From Nocardiopsis sp. FIRDI 009 (GTDB lineage: Bacteria > Actinomycetota > Actinomycetes > Streptosporangiales > Streptosporangiaceae), in assembly GCF_003386285.1 (NCBI RefSeq), contig NZ_QPNC01000020.1:1-64000 (forward strand): 64,000 nt of DNA. The letters run 5' to 3'. A program made the position numbers and the translations under genes. Positions 1-8,051 of the stretch are shown one piece after another (the first letter of the stretch is position 1; the number at the start of each line of letters is the position of its first letter). The notes below the pieces were generated by a model. That model saw nothing but the letters and a program-made list of their open reading frames with translations, ran no database searches and was not told where the DNA came from.

Positions 1-102
1 GTGGGTCAGGTGATCATCACGCGGGAGACGGTGATCGACAACGTCAACCCCACCATCGTCCCCCGGCGCCCGGACGGGCGGTCCGGGCGCCGCTCGGCCT
101 GA
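1..102 (+). CDS. C-terminal end of an unidentified protein (partial)
   Basis: Frame 1 is open from the first base to a TGA at 100-102 and gives a 33-residue tail beginning VGQVIITRETVIDNVNPTIV. The gene starts outside the window. The tail has no motif I recognise; the hydrophobic first half and Arg-rich last ten residues resemble the end of a globular enzyme or a periplasmic binding protein. It is convergent with the cyclase gene, whose stop is one base away. The last codons contain a 10-bp inverted repeat that could act as a terminator. Coding status is inferred from the open frame, the convergent layout and codon use, not from homology. Confidence 0.45.
   Translation: MGQVIITRETVIDNVNPTIVPRRPDGRSGRRSA
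65..91. terminator. Inverted repeat at a convergent gene junction
   Basis: GGCGCCCGGA (65-74) and TCCGGGCGCC (82-91) form a perfect 10-bp stem around a 7-base loop. It lies at the 3' end of the partial gene and just before the stop of the convergent cyclase gene. There is no T-tract, as is usual in this GC range. A bidirectional terminator is a reasonable reading, not a proven one. Confidence 0.4.
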
Positions 103-103
103 G

Positions 104-901
104 TCACCAGAGCGCGAGGACCCGGCAGGGGCCGCCCGAAGCGTCCTGACCGGGGAACACGCCCACCACGATCGTCGCTCCGCTCGGCGGCAGCTGGTCC
201 AGGCCCCGCAGGCACTCCAGGCCCCAGCGGTCGGCCCGTCCGACCACCTCGTGGGCCGGGTACTCCGTGGAGTTCCCCGGGTCGGTGCTCAGGGTGTCCA
301 CCCCGACCCCGGCCACGCCGCGCCGCGACAGGAGGAACTCGCACGCCTGTGGGCCGAACCCCGGGAAGTGCCAGGTCCCGTCCTCGCCCACACCCCGCAC
401 GGCCTCGTCGCCCCGGTCCCAGCGGGCGTCCCAACCGGAGTTCATCAGCACCGCCGCCCCGGAGGGGACCGGCCCGTGGACCCGTTCGAAGGCCAGCACG
501 TCGTCCACCGTCACCACCGTGTCGGGGTCCTCGGCCGCCCGGTCCCGGACGTCGATGACGACCGCGGGGACGACCAGTTCGTGCGGGAGGATCTCCGGGA
601 CGGTCCGGCCGCCGCCGATCACGTGCCCCGGCGCGTCCAGGTGGGTGCCGGTGTGCTCGGTGAACGTCCACCGCTGCAACCAGAAGCCGAACTCCCCCTC
701 GGGCAGGGCCGGGCCGGTCGGCTCCCGGAGCGGTTTCTCGGCGTCGAAGGTCGGCATCGTCGGCGAGACCACGTGGCTCAGGTCGGCGATCCGCCGGTGG
801 CCGCCCGGCAGGGGTCGGGGTTCCGGCGCGACCGCCGGAACCCCGGCCGCCGCCTCCCCGTTGCGGGAGCGGACGGTCTCACCGGTTCCACGCAGGCACA
901 T
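104..901 (-). CDS. Cyclase family protein (kynurenine formamidase-like metal-dependent hydrolase)
   Basis: The 265-residue protein carries the family's metal-binding signature HTGTHLDAPGH near residues 90-100, after a DLSH segment near residue 40. Both are typical of the cyclase/KynB-like hydrolases that open amide or lactone rings with a divalent metal. There is no signal peptide, so it should be cytoplasmic. The first 35 or so residues are poorly conserved in style, and the true start may lie somewhat downstream of the ATG at 899-901. It is divergent from the iron-uptake operon, with the iron box in the shared 290-bp intergenic region, and nothing else ties the two functionally. The substrate cannot be read from the sequence. 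Confidence 0.8.
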   Translation of the reverse strand: MCLRGTGETVRSRNGEAAAGVPAVAPEPRPLPGGHRRIADLSHVVSPTMPTFDAEKPLREPTGPALPEGEFGFWLQRWTFTEHTGTHLDAPGHVIGGGRTVPEILPHELVVPAVVIDVRDRAAEDPDTVVTVDDVLAFERVHGPVPSGAAVLMNSGWDARWDRGDEAVRGVGEDGTWHFPGFGPQACEFLLSRRGVAGVGVDTLSTDPGNSTEYPAHEVVGRADRWGLECLRGLDQLPPSGATIVVGVFPGQDASGGPCRVLALW

Positions 902-1051
902 GTCTTCCCCTCGTCTGTCCCGGGCTCCGGCCGCGTGCCGGGCCTGTCCGGATCCACCCTGGCACAGGTCCCCGTGCGCCGGGTGTCAACGCCCCTGAGG
1001 TGGGGCGTTGAGGCACCCGAACGTTTCAGATTTTTTGAAATAGCGGAGAAG

Positions 1052-1070
1052 TGAGGTTAGACTAACCTTG
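1052..1070 (+). promoter_or_regulatory. Iron box (DmdR/DtxR/IdeR-type operator)
   Basis: AGGTTAG-A-CTAACCT is a perfect palindrome with 7-bp arms at 1054-1068. It matches the actinobacterial DtxR-family iron box (TTAGGTTAGGCTAACCTAA) at 15 of 19 positions. It lies about 120 bp upstream of the siderophore-binding lipoprotein gene, so the ABC operon is expected to be repressed under iron repletion. The family consensus is known; regulation of this operon is inferred. Confidence 0.85.
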
Positions 1071-1187
1071 CTTCTCGCCGGGGTCGTCCTGCTCAGCCCT
1101 CTGTGGCACCCCCCCGGGGTCCCCACCCCGCGCGGCCTCCCGGACACGAGGCGACCTCCTCCCCGTCACGAAGAAAGCAGCGTCAGC

Positions 1188-2219
1188 ATGGACTCCACCC
1201 TCCGCCGTCTGGGCGGTATCGGAACGACCACCCTCCTGGCCCTGGGGCTGGCCGCCTGCGGCGCCGAGCCCGCCGACCAGGGCGGCGGCGAGAGCGCCGC
1301 GGCGGACGGGACCTTCCCCGTCAGCATCGAGCACGCCCTCGGCTCGGCCGAGATCCCCGAGGCGCCCGAGCGCGTGGTCACCCTCGGCCAGGGCTCGGCC
1401 GAGACCGCGATCGCCCTCGGTGTGACCCCGGTCGGCATCGAGAGCTACGAGTGGGGCAGTGACGAGACCGGCTACCTGCCGTGGATCCACGAGGCCGTCA
1501 CCGAGGCGGGCGACGAGCTGCCCACCCAGTTCACCGGGGCCGACGACATCGACTTCGAGGCCATCATCGAACTGGAGCCCGACGTCATCCTCGCCCCCTG
1601 GTCCGGGATCACCCAGGACCAGTACGACATCCTCACCGACATCGCGCCCACGGTCGCCTACGCGGAGGAGGCGTGGAACGCCGAGTGGGACGAGCAGATC
1701 GAGGTCATCGGGACCGCGCTCGGCCAGCCCGACGAGGCAGCCGGGCTCATCGAGGACGTCGAGGACCAGTTCGCCGCGGTCGCCGCGGAGCACCCCGAGT
1801 TCGAGGACCTGGTCTTCTCCTACATCTACACCGACGGCCCCGGCACCCTCGGCGTGCTCATGCCCACCGAACAGCGCGTGGCCATGGTCAGCAACATGGG
1901 GCTGACCGTCGACCCGGTCGTGGAGACCTTCCCCGAGACCGAGGGCACCGACTCGGCGGTCATCGGGCTGGAGAACGCCGACCAGCTCAGCGACAGCGAC
2001 CTGATCTTCACCTTCTACAGCGACCCCGAGACCCGGGCGGAGATCGAGGCGCAGGAGCTCTACCAGGCCATCCCCGCCATCGAGCGCGGATCCGTGGTCG
2101 CCAGCGACGACACCTCCCTCGTCACCGCCTCCTCCATCATCAACCCGCTCACCGTCCCCTGGGTGATCGACCGCTACGTGCCCCTGATCCAGGAGGCCGC
2201 GGAGAAGGTCGACGGCTGA
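1188..2219 (+). CDS. Iron-siderophore ABC transporter substrate-binding lipoprotein
   Basis: This is the extracellular receptor of a FecB/FepB-type uptake system. The 343-residue product has an N-terminal lipoprotein signal with lipobox LAAC and the lipidated Cys at residue 24, followed by the class III binding-protein fold (peripla_BP_2). Supporting segments are APERVVTLG near residue 65, the EAIIELEPDVILAP helix-strand near 125-138 and an Asp/Glu-rich surface. The ATG at 1188 was chosen because it places the signal peptide correctly and follows a purine-rich stretch; frames further upstream lack a leader. It is the first gene of a four-gene operon with two permeases and an ATPase, behind an iron box. 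Fe(III)-siderophore uptake is well supported, but the siderophore is unknown. Confidence 0.9.
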   Translation: MDSTLRRLGGIGTTTLLALGLAACGAEPADQGGGESAAADGTFPVSIEHALGSAEIPEAPERVVTLGQGSAETAIALGVTPVGIESYEWGSDETGYLPWIHEAVTEAGDELPTQFTGADDIDFEAIIELEPDVILAPWSGITQDQYDILTDIAPTVAYAEEAWNAEWDEQIEVIGTALGQPDEAAGLIEDVEDQFAAVAAEHPEFEDLVFSYIYTDGPGTLGVLMPTEQRVAMVSNMGLTVDPVVETFPETEGTDSAVIGLENADQLSDSDLIFTFYSDPETRAEIEAQELYQAIPAIERGSVVASDDTSLVTASSIINPLTVPWVIDRYVPLIQEAAEKVDG

Positions 2220-2238
2220 CCCGTCCGGCACACCGATC

Positions 2239-3255
2239 GTGAACACGCTCTCGGCGCCGCCCCGGAGGAGGCCCGTCCGCACCGCCGCCGCGCTCGGCGC
2301 GGGTGCGGCGGCCCTGGTCGGGGCGGCCGTCCTCAGCCTCGTCCTCGGCGGGCGGCCCACGCCCCCCGCCGATCTGTGGGCGGTCCTGACCGGTGAGGCG
2401 GACGGGTTCACCGCCGCCGTGGTGGCCGCCCGCGTCCCGCGCACCGTCGTGGGAGCCCTGGTCGGAGCCGCGCTGGCCCTGGCGGGCACCCTCATGCAGG
2501 GCGTCACCCGCAACCCGCTCGCCGATCCGGGCCTGCTCGGCGTCAACGCCGGCGCGGCCGCCGCCGTGGTCACCGCCACCGCTCTGTTCGGGCCCACCAC
2601 GACCACCGGGGCCCTGTGGTGGGCCCTGCCCGGCGCGCTCACGGCCGGGCTGGTCGCCCACGCCGTCGGCACCCGGGGCGGAGACGGCGGGATGGCCCGG
2701 CTCGTCCTGGCCGGAGCGGTGGTCTCCGCCGTCCTGACCGCCTACGTCCAGGCGGTCTCGCTGAGCATGCCCGAGGTGTTCGACACCTACCGGTACTGGG
2801 TCGTCGGCTCCCTGGCCGGCCGGGACCTGGACGTCGCCCTGGCGGTGCTGCCCGTCATCGCCGCCGCGACCGTCGTGGCCCTGCTGTCGTCCGGCGGGCT
2901 CAACGTCCTGGCCCTGGGAGAGGAGGCCGCCGTGTCCACCGGCGCCAACACCGCCGTGGTGCGCGCCGGCGCCCTCGTCGCGGCCACCGTCCTGGCGGCC
3001 GCCGCGACCGCGGCCGTGGGACCGATCGGCTTCGTGGGACTGGCCGTCCCCCACGTCGTCCGGGCCCTGATCGGCGTGGACTTCCGCCTCCAGGTGCCCT
3101 TCGCCCTGCTCGTCGGCCCCACCCTGCTGCTGCTCTCCGACGTCGTGGGCCGCACGATCGCCCGGCCGATCGAGCTCATGGTCGGCGTGGTCACCGCCTT
3201 CATCGGGGCGCCCGTGCTGCTGTACGCGGTGCGCCGGATGCGGGGGGCGACGTGA
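2239..3255 (+). CDS. FecCD-family iron-siderophore ABC permease (first subunit)
   Basis: A 338-residue polytopic membrane protein with about ten hydrophobic segments. It has the FecCD hallmarks R(V)PRT near residue 67, GVTRNPLADPGLLGVNAG near 90-108 and GPIGFVGLAVPHVVR near 257. These residues build the translocation pore and the coupling interface with the ATPase. The start is GTG, 19 bases after the stop of the binding protein. Its stop overlaps the start of the second permease (GTGA). It should form the pore as a heterodimer with the next gene product. Confidence 0.9.
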   Translation: MNTLSAPPRRRPVRTAAALGAGAAALVGAAVLSLVLGGRPTPPADLWAVLTGEADGFTAAVVAARVPRTVVGALVGAALALAGTLMQGVTRNPLADPGLLGVNAGAAAAVVTATALFGPTTTTGALWWALPGALTAGLVAHAVGTRGGDGGMARLVLAGAVVSAVLTAYVQAVSLSMPEVFDTYRYWVVGSLAGRDLDVALAVLPVIAAATVVALLSSGGLNVLALGEEAAVSTGANTAVVRAGALVAATVLAAAATAAVGPIGFVGLAVPHVVRALIGVDFRLQVPFALLVGPTLLLLSDVVGRTIARPIELMVGVVTAFIGAPVLLYAVRRMRGAT

Positions 3256-4310
3256 GCCGGGCCGCCGGACGCCGGGCGGCGGCGGGCCCCGTGCTGCGGG
3301 TGGGGAGCGTGATCGCCCTGCCGCTGCGTCCGCGCGCCCTGGCGTGGGCGGCGCTGTACGCCCTCCTCCTGGTCGCGGTCGCCGCGCTCACGCTCACGCT
3401 CGGCCGGCTGGGCGTCCCGCTCACCCGTCTGCCCGCCGTCGTCACGGGGGCGGGGGAGGCCACCGAGACCTTCGTCCTCGACCGCCTGCGCGGACCGCGC
3501 CTGACCGTCGCCCTGGGGACCGGTGCGGCCCTGGGCATGGCGGGCGCCCTGTTCCAGTCCGTGACCCGCAACCCGCTGGGCAGTCCGGACGTGATCGGGC
3601 TGGGCGCGGGCGCCGGGGCCGGAGCCGCGGCGGCCGCGCTGCTGCTGCCCGGCACCGTCTCCGTTCCCCTCGGCGCGCTGGCCGGATCGGCGCTGGCCAT
3701 GATGGCCGTGGCCGTGACCACCGGCACCGGGCTGCGCCACCCCGGCCGCCTCATCGTCGCGGGCATCGGCGTCGCCGCCATGGCGCACGCCTTCACGCAG
3801 TACACGGTCGCCGTCCTGGCCAGGAACGAGGCCACCGTCCTGTCCGCCTACCTGTACGGCAACCTGGGCGCCCGGTCCTGGGACCACGCCGCGACCATCT
3901 GGCTCGTGGTGGCCCTGGCCGTCCCGTTCGTCGCGGCTCTGGCCGGGCCGGTCACGGTCAACGAGATGGGCGACGAGTTGGCCGAGTCGCTCGGCGCCCG
4001 GGCCGGGCGGACCCGGACGGTCGCCGTCGTGCTGTCGGTGGTGCTGTCGGCCGTCGCGGTCAGCGTCGCGGGTCCGATCGCGTTCGTGTCCCTGACAGCG
4101 CCGCAGATCGCGCGCCGGACCACCGGGGTCCCCGGACCGAACCTGGCGGTGTCCGCACTGGTCGGGGCGCTCCTGCTGGCCGCGGCGGACCTGGTCGTGC
4201 AGCAGGCCCCGGCGGCCGAGGGGTTGCCGGTCGGCGTCCTGACCATGGCGTTGGGCGGCGTGTACCTGGGTTGTCTGTTGGTTCGTGAATGGCGGAAGGG
4301 TGTTCTGTGA
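3252..4310 (+). CDS. FecCD-family iron-siderophore ABC permease (second subunit)
   Basis: The 352-residue membrane protein repeats the FecCD architecture of its upstream neighbour. It has LRGPRLTVALGTGAALG near residue 80, a QSVTRNPLGSPDVIG loop near 105 and GPIAFVSLTAPQIARR near 275. The GTG at 3252 overlaps the previous stop by four bases, indicating translational coupling. The N-terminus is Arg/Ala-rich before the first transmembrane segment. The paired permeases imply a FepD/FepG-like heterodimer, not a homodimer. Confidence 0.9.
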   Translation: MSRAAGRRAAAGPVLRVGSVIALPLRPRALAWAALYALLLVAVAALTLTLGRLGVPLTRLPAVVTGAGEATETFVLDRLRGPRLTVALGTGAALGMAGALFQSVTRNPLGSPDVIGLGAGAGAGAAAAALLLPGTVSVPLGALAGSALAMMAVAVTTGTGLRHPGRLIVAGIGVAAMAHAFTQYTVAVLARNEATVLSAYLYGNLGARSWDHAATIWLVVALAVPFVAALAGPVTVNEMGDELAESLGARAGRTRTVAVVLSVVLSAVAVSVAGPIAFVSLTAPQIARRTTGVPGPNLAVSALVGALLLAAADLVVQQAPAAEGLPVGVLTMALGGVYLGCLLVREWRKGVL

Positions 4311-5101
4311 GTGAGGGCAACGGTCCGGTGCTGGTCGCGGAGGGCCTCACCCTGGGGTACGGGGCCGACCCCGTCGTGCGCGACCTCGACCTGGCGGTGG
4401 CCGCGGGCGAGTTCACCGTCATCGTCGGTCCCAACGGCTGTGGCAAGTCCACCCTGCTCAAGGCGCTGGGCCGGGTGACCCGGCCGGTGTCCGGCCGGGT
4501 CCTGCTGCACGGCCGCGACATCCGCTCCCAGCGGGCCAAGGCGGTCGCCCGCCGACTGGCGCTTCTCCCGCAGAGCCCCCTGGCCCCGGAGGGCATCACC
4601 GTCCGGGCCCTGGCCGCGCGCGGCCGGTTCCCGCACCACACCCTGCTGCGGCAGTGGAGCCCGCGCGACGAGGAGGCGGTCGAGGAGGCCCTGGCGCTCA
4701 CGGGCATGGCGGACCTGGCCGACTCCCTGGTGGGGTCGCTGTCCGGCGGGCAGCGCCAGCGCGCCTGGGTGGCGATGGTCCTGGCCCAGGACACCGGCGT
4801 GCTGCTGCTGGACGAGCCGACCACCTACCTGGACATCGCCCACCAGTACGAACTGCTGGAGCTCTTCGCCGACCTGCACCGACGGGGGCGGACGATCGTC
4901 GCGGTCCTGCACGACCTGGCGCAGGCGGCTCGGTTCGCGACCCGGCTGGTGATGATGGGCGGCGGCCGGGTGGTCGCCGACGGCGTGCCGGAGGACGTGG
5001 TCACCGCGCGGCTCGTGGGGGAGGTCTTCGGTCTGGACTGCGACGTGGTGCCCGACCCGCGTACCAGGACCCCGCTGGTCATCCCGCACGAGCGGTCCTG
5101 A
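4307..5101 (+). CDS. Iron-siderophore ABC transporter ATP-binding protein (FepC-like)
   Basis: A 264-residue nucleotide-binding subunit with all ABC motifs: Walker A GPNGCGKS near 41-48, signature LSGGQRQRA near 141-149, Walker B LLLLDEPTT followed by YLD, and the H-loop VLHD. The YLDI sequence after Walker B is typical of FepC/FhuC ATPases. The GTG at 4307 is preferred over an in-frame ATG at 4289 because GGAAGGG lies 7 bases before it and GTGA overlaps the permease stop. It is the last gene of the operon and ends one base before the convergent MarR-like gene. Confidence 0.92.
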   Translation: MSEGNGPVLVAEGLTLGYGADPVVRDLDLAVAAGEFTVIVGPNGCGKSTLLKALGRVTRPVSGRVLLHGRDIRSQRAKAVARRLALLPQSPLAPEGITVRALAARGRFPHHTLLRQWSPRDEEAVEEALALTGMADLADSLVGSLSGGQRQRAWVAMVLAQDTGVLLLDEPTTYLDIAHQYELLELFADLHRRGRTIVAVLHDLAQAARFATRLVMMGGGRVVADGVPEDVVTARLVGEVFGLDCDVVPDPRTRTPLVIPHERS

Positions 5102-5102
5102 T

Positions 5103-5591
5103 TCAGCGGTCCCGCCGCGCCTTGTACTCCTCCCAGTGCGCCAGGAGGGTGTCATGGTAGTCGTCGAGCCAGGTCATGTAGTCGTACATGTTGCGCAGAC
5201 GGTTGCGGGAGGGGGCGCTCAGCCGGGGGAGCCGGTCCAGCGCGGACCTGGCCAGATCGCGCTGCTGCCTGAGATAGCCGCGCTCGTTGCGCAGGAAGCC
5301 GCCCCACACGTCCTCGTCCATGGTGATCAGCCGCGAACGCCGGTCGGGCGCCTCGGTCAGGGTGACGAAGCCCAGGTCCGCCAGGCGGCGCACCGACTGC
5401 GAGACCGACCCGCGGCTGACCTGGGCGCCCTCGACGACCTCCTCGGCGGTGACCGCCTCGCGGTCGGCAACCAGGAGGAAGCCCACGATGCGCCCCTCGG
5501 CGCGGGGACGGCCCTGCGACTGCCAGTACTCGGAGAAGCGCCGGACGAAGTCGGCCCTGAACTCCCGCTCCTCCCGTTCGCTCTCCGACAT
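5103..5591 (-). CDS. MarR/GbsR-type winged-helix transcriptional regulator
   Basis: A 162-residue protein with a winged helix near residues 45-110. The recognition helix region is VSRGSVSQSVRRLADLGF and the wing contains APDRRSR. The layout resembles GbsR/YvaV-like regulators: a long charged N-terminal helix and a C-terminal helical dimerisation region rich in Arg and Tyr. It is convergent with the iron operon, with stops separated by one base, so it is not part of that transcript. Ligand and targets are unknown. Confidence 0.75.
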   Translation of the reverse strand: MSESEREEREFRADFVRRFSEYWQSQGRPRAEGRIVGFLLVADREAVTAEEVVEGAQVSRGSVSQSVRRLADLGFVTLTEAPDRRSRLITMDEDVWGGFLRNERGYLRQQRDLARSALDRLPRLSAPSRNRLRNMYDYMTWLDDYHDTLLAHWEEYKARRDR

Positions 5592-5601
5592 GCGGGTCAG
5601 C

Positions 5602-6219
5602 TTATCGTCCGCCGCTCGCCGTCGCGGCCGGATCGGCCCGCAGCGACTCCAGCATGCCCGACAGGGCGGTCCACACGTCCTCCAGGTCGCGGTCGGTCCC
5701 GGACGCGGCCAACCACAGGGCGGCCTCGTTCATCGCGCCGGAGAGCAGGCGGGCGAGCGGCGTGATCGGCTGCGGTCGCAGCAGGCCCGCGTCGGCCGAC
5801 GCGGTGAGCGCCTCGGCCAGGTGGCGGGCCGACCCCGCCTCGTCCATGGCCCGCCAGGCGTCCCAGCCCAGAACCGCGGGGCCGTCCACGAGCATGATCC
5901 GCTGCACCCGCGCGTCTGTGCTGGCGGTGAGGAACGCCCGGCACCCCGCGGTGAGCCGGAGCCAGGGGTCGTCGTGGATCTCGGCGGCCTCCGCCACCGT
6001 CGCGGCGACCTCCGCCTGGACCTCCTCCAGCACTGCGCGGAACAGGTCGGCCTTGCCGTCGAACTGGTGGTAGAGGGCGCCCTTGGTCACCGAGGCCGCC
6101 GCCACGACCTGGGCCAGGCCGACCTCAGCGTATCCGTGTTCGGCGAACAGCCGACGGGCGTGTCCGACCAGCGCCCTCCGGGTCCGTTCGCGTTGGCGCG
6201 CGCGGACGCTCTCGGCCAT
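5602..6219 (-). CDS. TetR/AcrR family transcriptional regulator
   Basis: A 205-residue protein with an N-terminal TetR helix-turn-helix at about residues 10-56, read through ARRLFAEHGYAEVGLAQV and TKGALYHQFDGKADLF. A C-terminal ligand-binding helical domain follows. The ATG at 6219 is chosen because GGGGAGGAACC sits directly before it; an ATG at 6243 is in frame but lacks a ribosome-binding site. It is divergent from a VOC-family gene, with two TetR-style palindromes in the 80-bp gap. Autoregulation together with control of the VOC gene is therefore likely. Confidence 0.85.
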   Translation of the reverse strand: MAESVRARQRERTRRALVGHARRLFAEHGYAEVGLAQVVAAASVTKGALYHQFDGKADLFRAVLEEVQAEVAATVAEAAEIHDDPWLRLTAGCRAFLTASTDARVQRIMLVDGPAVLGWDAWRAMDEAGSARHLAEALTASADAGLLRPQPITPLARLLSGAMNEAALWLAASGTDRDLEDVWTALSGMLESLRADPAATASGGR

Positions 6220-6249
6220 CGGTTCCTCCCCGCCTATTGACATACCTTC

Positions 6250-6289
6250 GGTACGCCAATAGCGTACCTTCGCATACCAAGAGTATGCG
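6250..6289. promoter_or_regulatory. Tandem TetR-type operators
   Basis: There are two perfect palindromes: GGTACGC-CAATA-GCGTACC at 6250-6268 and CGCATAC-CAAGA-GTATGCG at 6271-6289. Both have 7-bp arms and 5-bp spacers, and their centres lie 21 bp apart, two helical turns. They occupy the gap between the divergent TetR and VOC genes and directly abut the VOC ribosome-binding site, as expected for a repressor operator. Confidence 0.75.
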
Positions 6290-6301
6290 AAAGGGGCGAC
6301 T

Positions 6302-6712
6302 ATGCGCCTGACCAGCTTCTATCCCGTGATCTGCACGTCCCGGATCGACGAGACGCGCGCCTTCTACACGGAGCTGTTCGGTTTCGAGGTGACCTTCGAG
6401 GCCGACTGGTACGTGAGTCTGCGCCGCCCCGGACCGCCCGCCCACGAGTTGGCTCTGCTCGACCACACCCACCCCACGCTGCCCGAGCCCTACCGGGCTC
6501 CCGTCCGCGGGCTGCTGCTCAATCTGGAGGTGGAGGACGTGGACGCGGAGTGGGAGCGGTTGGTCGAACGCGGCGGACTCACCCCGGAGCTGCCGCTGCG
6601 CAGTGAGGACTTCGGTCAGCGGCACTTCATCGTGGCCGACCCCAGCGGCGTCCTCGTCGACGTGATCACGCCGATCGAGCCCTCCGCGTCCTTCGCCGAC
6701 CAGTACCGGTGA
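6302..6712 (+). CDS. VOC (glyoxalase/bleomycin-resistance) superfamily protein
   Basis: A 136-residue single-module protein with the beta-alpha-beta-beta-beta pattern of the VOC fold. The first module contains [14 protein letters not shown] (residues 16-29) and the second ends [19 protein letters not shown] precedes the ATG. VOC proteins include lyases, dioxygenases and drug-binding proteins, and the metal ligands here are not clear enough to assign one. The divergent TetR gene and tandem operators suggest an inducible stress or drug-response pair, which is inference. Confidence 0.8.
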   Translation: MRLTSFYPVICTSRIDETRAFYTELFGFEVTFEADWYVSLRRPGPPAHELALLDHTHPTLPEPYRAPVRGLLLNLEVEDVDAEWERLVERGGLTPELPLRSEDFGQRHFIVADPSGVLVDVITPIEPSASFADQYR

Positions 6713-6802
6713 CGGGTGCCGCCGGGGGGCGAGGGGCGGCGCGCCTCCCGCCGGGAGGACAATGGCCCCGGAACGGCCGAACGAGGAGGAAGGGGGCGGC
6801 GG

Positions 6803-7228
6803 ATGCGGCTGGGGGAGGCGTCACGGCTGGCGGAACGGGCGCACGCGGGACAGACCGACAAGGCCGGGCGGCCCTACGTCGAGCACGTCTTCGCCGTGCG
6901 CGACCTGCTCGCCGAGCACGGGGAGCACGCCCAGATGGCCGGGGTCCTGCACGACGTGCTGGAGGACACCCCGTTGACCGCCGCCGACCTGCGCGACCAG
7001 GGCGTCCCCGAGGACGTCGTGCGCGCCGTGGAGTCGGTGACGCGCCGCCCCGGGGAGTCCTACGACGACCTCGTGCGCCGGGCGGCCGCCGACCCCCTGG
7101 GGCGGCTCGTCAAACTGGCCGACAACGCCCACAACTCCGACGAGGGCCGACTGGCCGGGCTGCCTCCCGAGTCGGCCGTGCGGCTGCGCGCCAAGTACGC
7201 CCGGGCCCGGGAGATCCTGCGCGGTTGA
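6803..7228 (+). CDS. Small HD-domain phosphohydrolase (RelA/SpoT hydrolase-domain-like)
   Basis: A 141-residue stand-alone HD domain. H near residue 21 in PYVEHVFAV, the HD pair in GVLHDVLEDT near residue 51 and D in KLADNAHNS near residue 107 are the expected metal ligands. The LHDVLEDT spacing and KLADN motif are those of the SpoT/MESH1-type hydrolase half, so small-alarmone hydrolysis is possible. The ATG at 6803 was chosen because AGGAGGAAGG lies upstream; open sequence to 6716 lacks coding character. It follows the VOC gene by 90 bp in the same direction and may share its transcript. Confidence 0.75.
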   Translation: MRLGEASRLAERAHAGQTDKAGRPYVEHVFAVRDLLAEHGEHAQMAGVLHDVLEDTPLTAADLRDQGVPEDVVRAVESVTRRPGESYDDLVRRAAADPLGRLVKLADNAHNSDEGRLAGLPPESAVRLRAKYARAREILRG

Positions 7229-7263
7229 GCCCACGGCGGGCGTGCGTCAGCACGTGCAGGGGG

Positions 7264-7279
7264 TACCAGCCGGTCGGTA
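7264..7279. promoter_or_regulatory. Putative TetR operator A (TACCAGCCGGTCGGTA)
   Basis: This imperfect 16-bp palindrome lies about 125 bp before the TetR gene at 7388. Very similar sites precede the SDR operon (11832-11847) and the quinone oxidoreductase gene (14171-14186). The shared core is tACCgaCcgGTcGGTA followed by TG. Only the sequence similarity is seen; binding by the neighbouring TetR protein is inferred. Confidence 0.55.
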
Positions 7280-7387
7280 TGCTGTCCTGGGCGATGGCGG
7301 TTCGCCCCCGCTGGACGGGGGCGCGAGGTGAGGCTGGACATGGCGCGAGTACAGCGAACGGTCGGAACGGACGACGGAGAGGGAGCC

Positions 7388-7972
7388 GTGTCCGAACGCG
7401 GGGCCGTGCCCGAACGCCTACTCGGGGCGGCGACACGGCTGTTCGCCGAGCGGGGCTTCGAGGGGACCTCGGTCCAGGAGATCGTCGCGGCGGCCGGGGT
7501 CACCAAGGGCGCGATGTACCACTACTTCGGCTCCAAGGACGACCTGCTCTACGAGGTCTACGCGCGCGTACTGCGGATGCAGACCGAACACCTGCTCCGG
7601 ATCGCGGCCAAGGACGCCCCCGTCGCCGAGCGCGTCCGCGAGGCGGCGGCCGACGTCATCGTCACCAGCGTCGCCAACCTGGACGACACCGTCATCTTCT
7701 TCCGCTCGATGCACCAGTTGGACCAGGACAAGCAGCGGACCGTGCGCGCCGAGCGGCGCCGCTACCACGAGCACTTCCGCGACCTGATCCGGCAGGGGCA
7801 GCGTGAGGGCGTCTTCCGCGACGACGTGCCCGCCGACCTGGTCGTCGACTACTTCTTCGGCTCGGTGCACCACCTGGGCACCTGGTACCGCAAGGACGGC
7901 CCCCTGTCCGGAGAGGACGTCGGCCGGTACTTCGCCGACATGCTCATCAGCGGCCTGCGCCCGCGGGACTGA
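7388..7972 (+). CDS. TetR family regulator, probably of the adjacent acyl-CoA catabolism genes
   Basis: A 194-residue protein with a clear TetR helix-turn-helix at residues 7-53 (ATRLFAERGFEGTSVQEI; TKGAMYHYFGSKDDL). Its C-terminal domain begins with a Met/Arg/Glu-rich helix and resembles fatty-acid or acyl-CoA responsive regulators. Three in-frame starts are possible: GTG 7328, ATG 7340 and GTG 7388. The last is preferred because GGAGAGGGAG lies immediately upstream and the HTH then begins at a normal distance. It is convergent with the acyl-CoA dehydrogenase operon. Three similar palindromes (near 7270, 11840 and 14178) suggest it controls itself, the SDR-to-dehydrogenase operon and the quinone oxidoreductase. 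Confidence 0.82.
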   Translation: MSERGAVPERLLGAATRLFAERGFEGTSVQEIVAAAGVTKGAMYHYFGSKDDLLYEVYARVLRMQTEHLLRIAAKDAPVAERVREAAADVIVTSVANLDDTVIFFRSMHQLDQDKQRTVRAERRRYHEHFRDLIRQGQREGVFRDDVPADLVVDYFFGSVHHLGTWYRKDGPLSGEDVGRYFADMLISGLRPRD

Positions 7973-8051
7973 GAACGCCCGGGCATCCGGCTCGGCCGGA
8001 CGCCCGGGCCCCGTGCGGACACGGGACGGGGCGCGCACGCGCCCCGCCTCC

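Noticed and set aside
65-91. The inverted repeat as a regulator operator
   Set aside because: It lies at the 3' ends of two convergent genes, where a terminator is the simpler explanation.
1062-2672. Long minus-strand frame antisense to the iron-binding lipoprotein gene
   Set aside because: The translation is low-complexity Gly/Val/Asp repeats mirroring codon bias of the real plus-strand gene with lipobox and family motifs.
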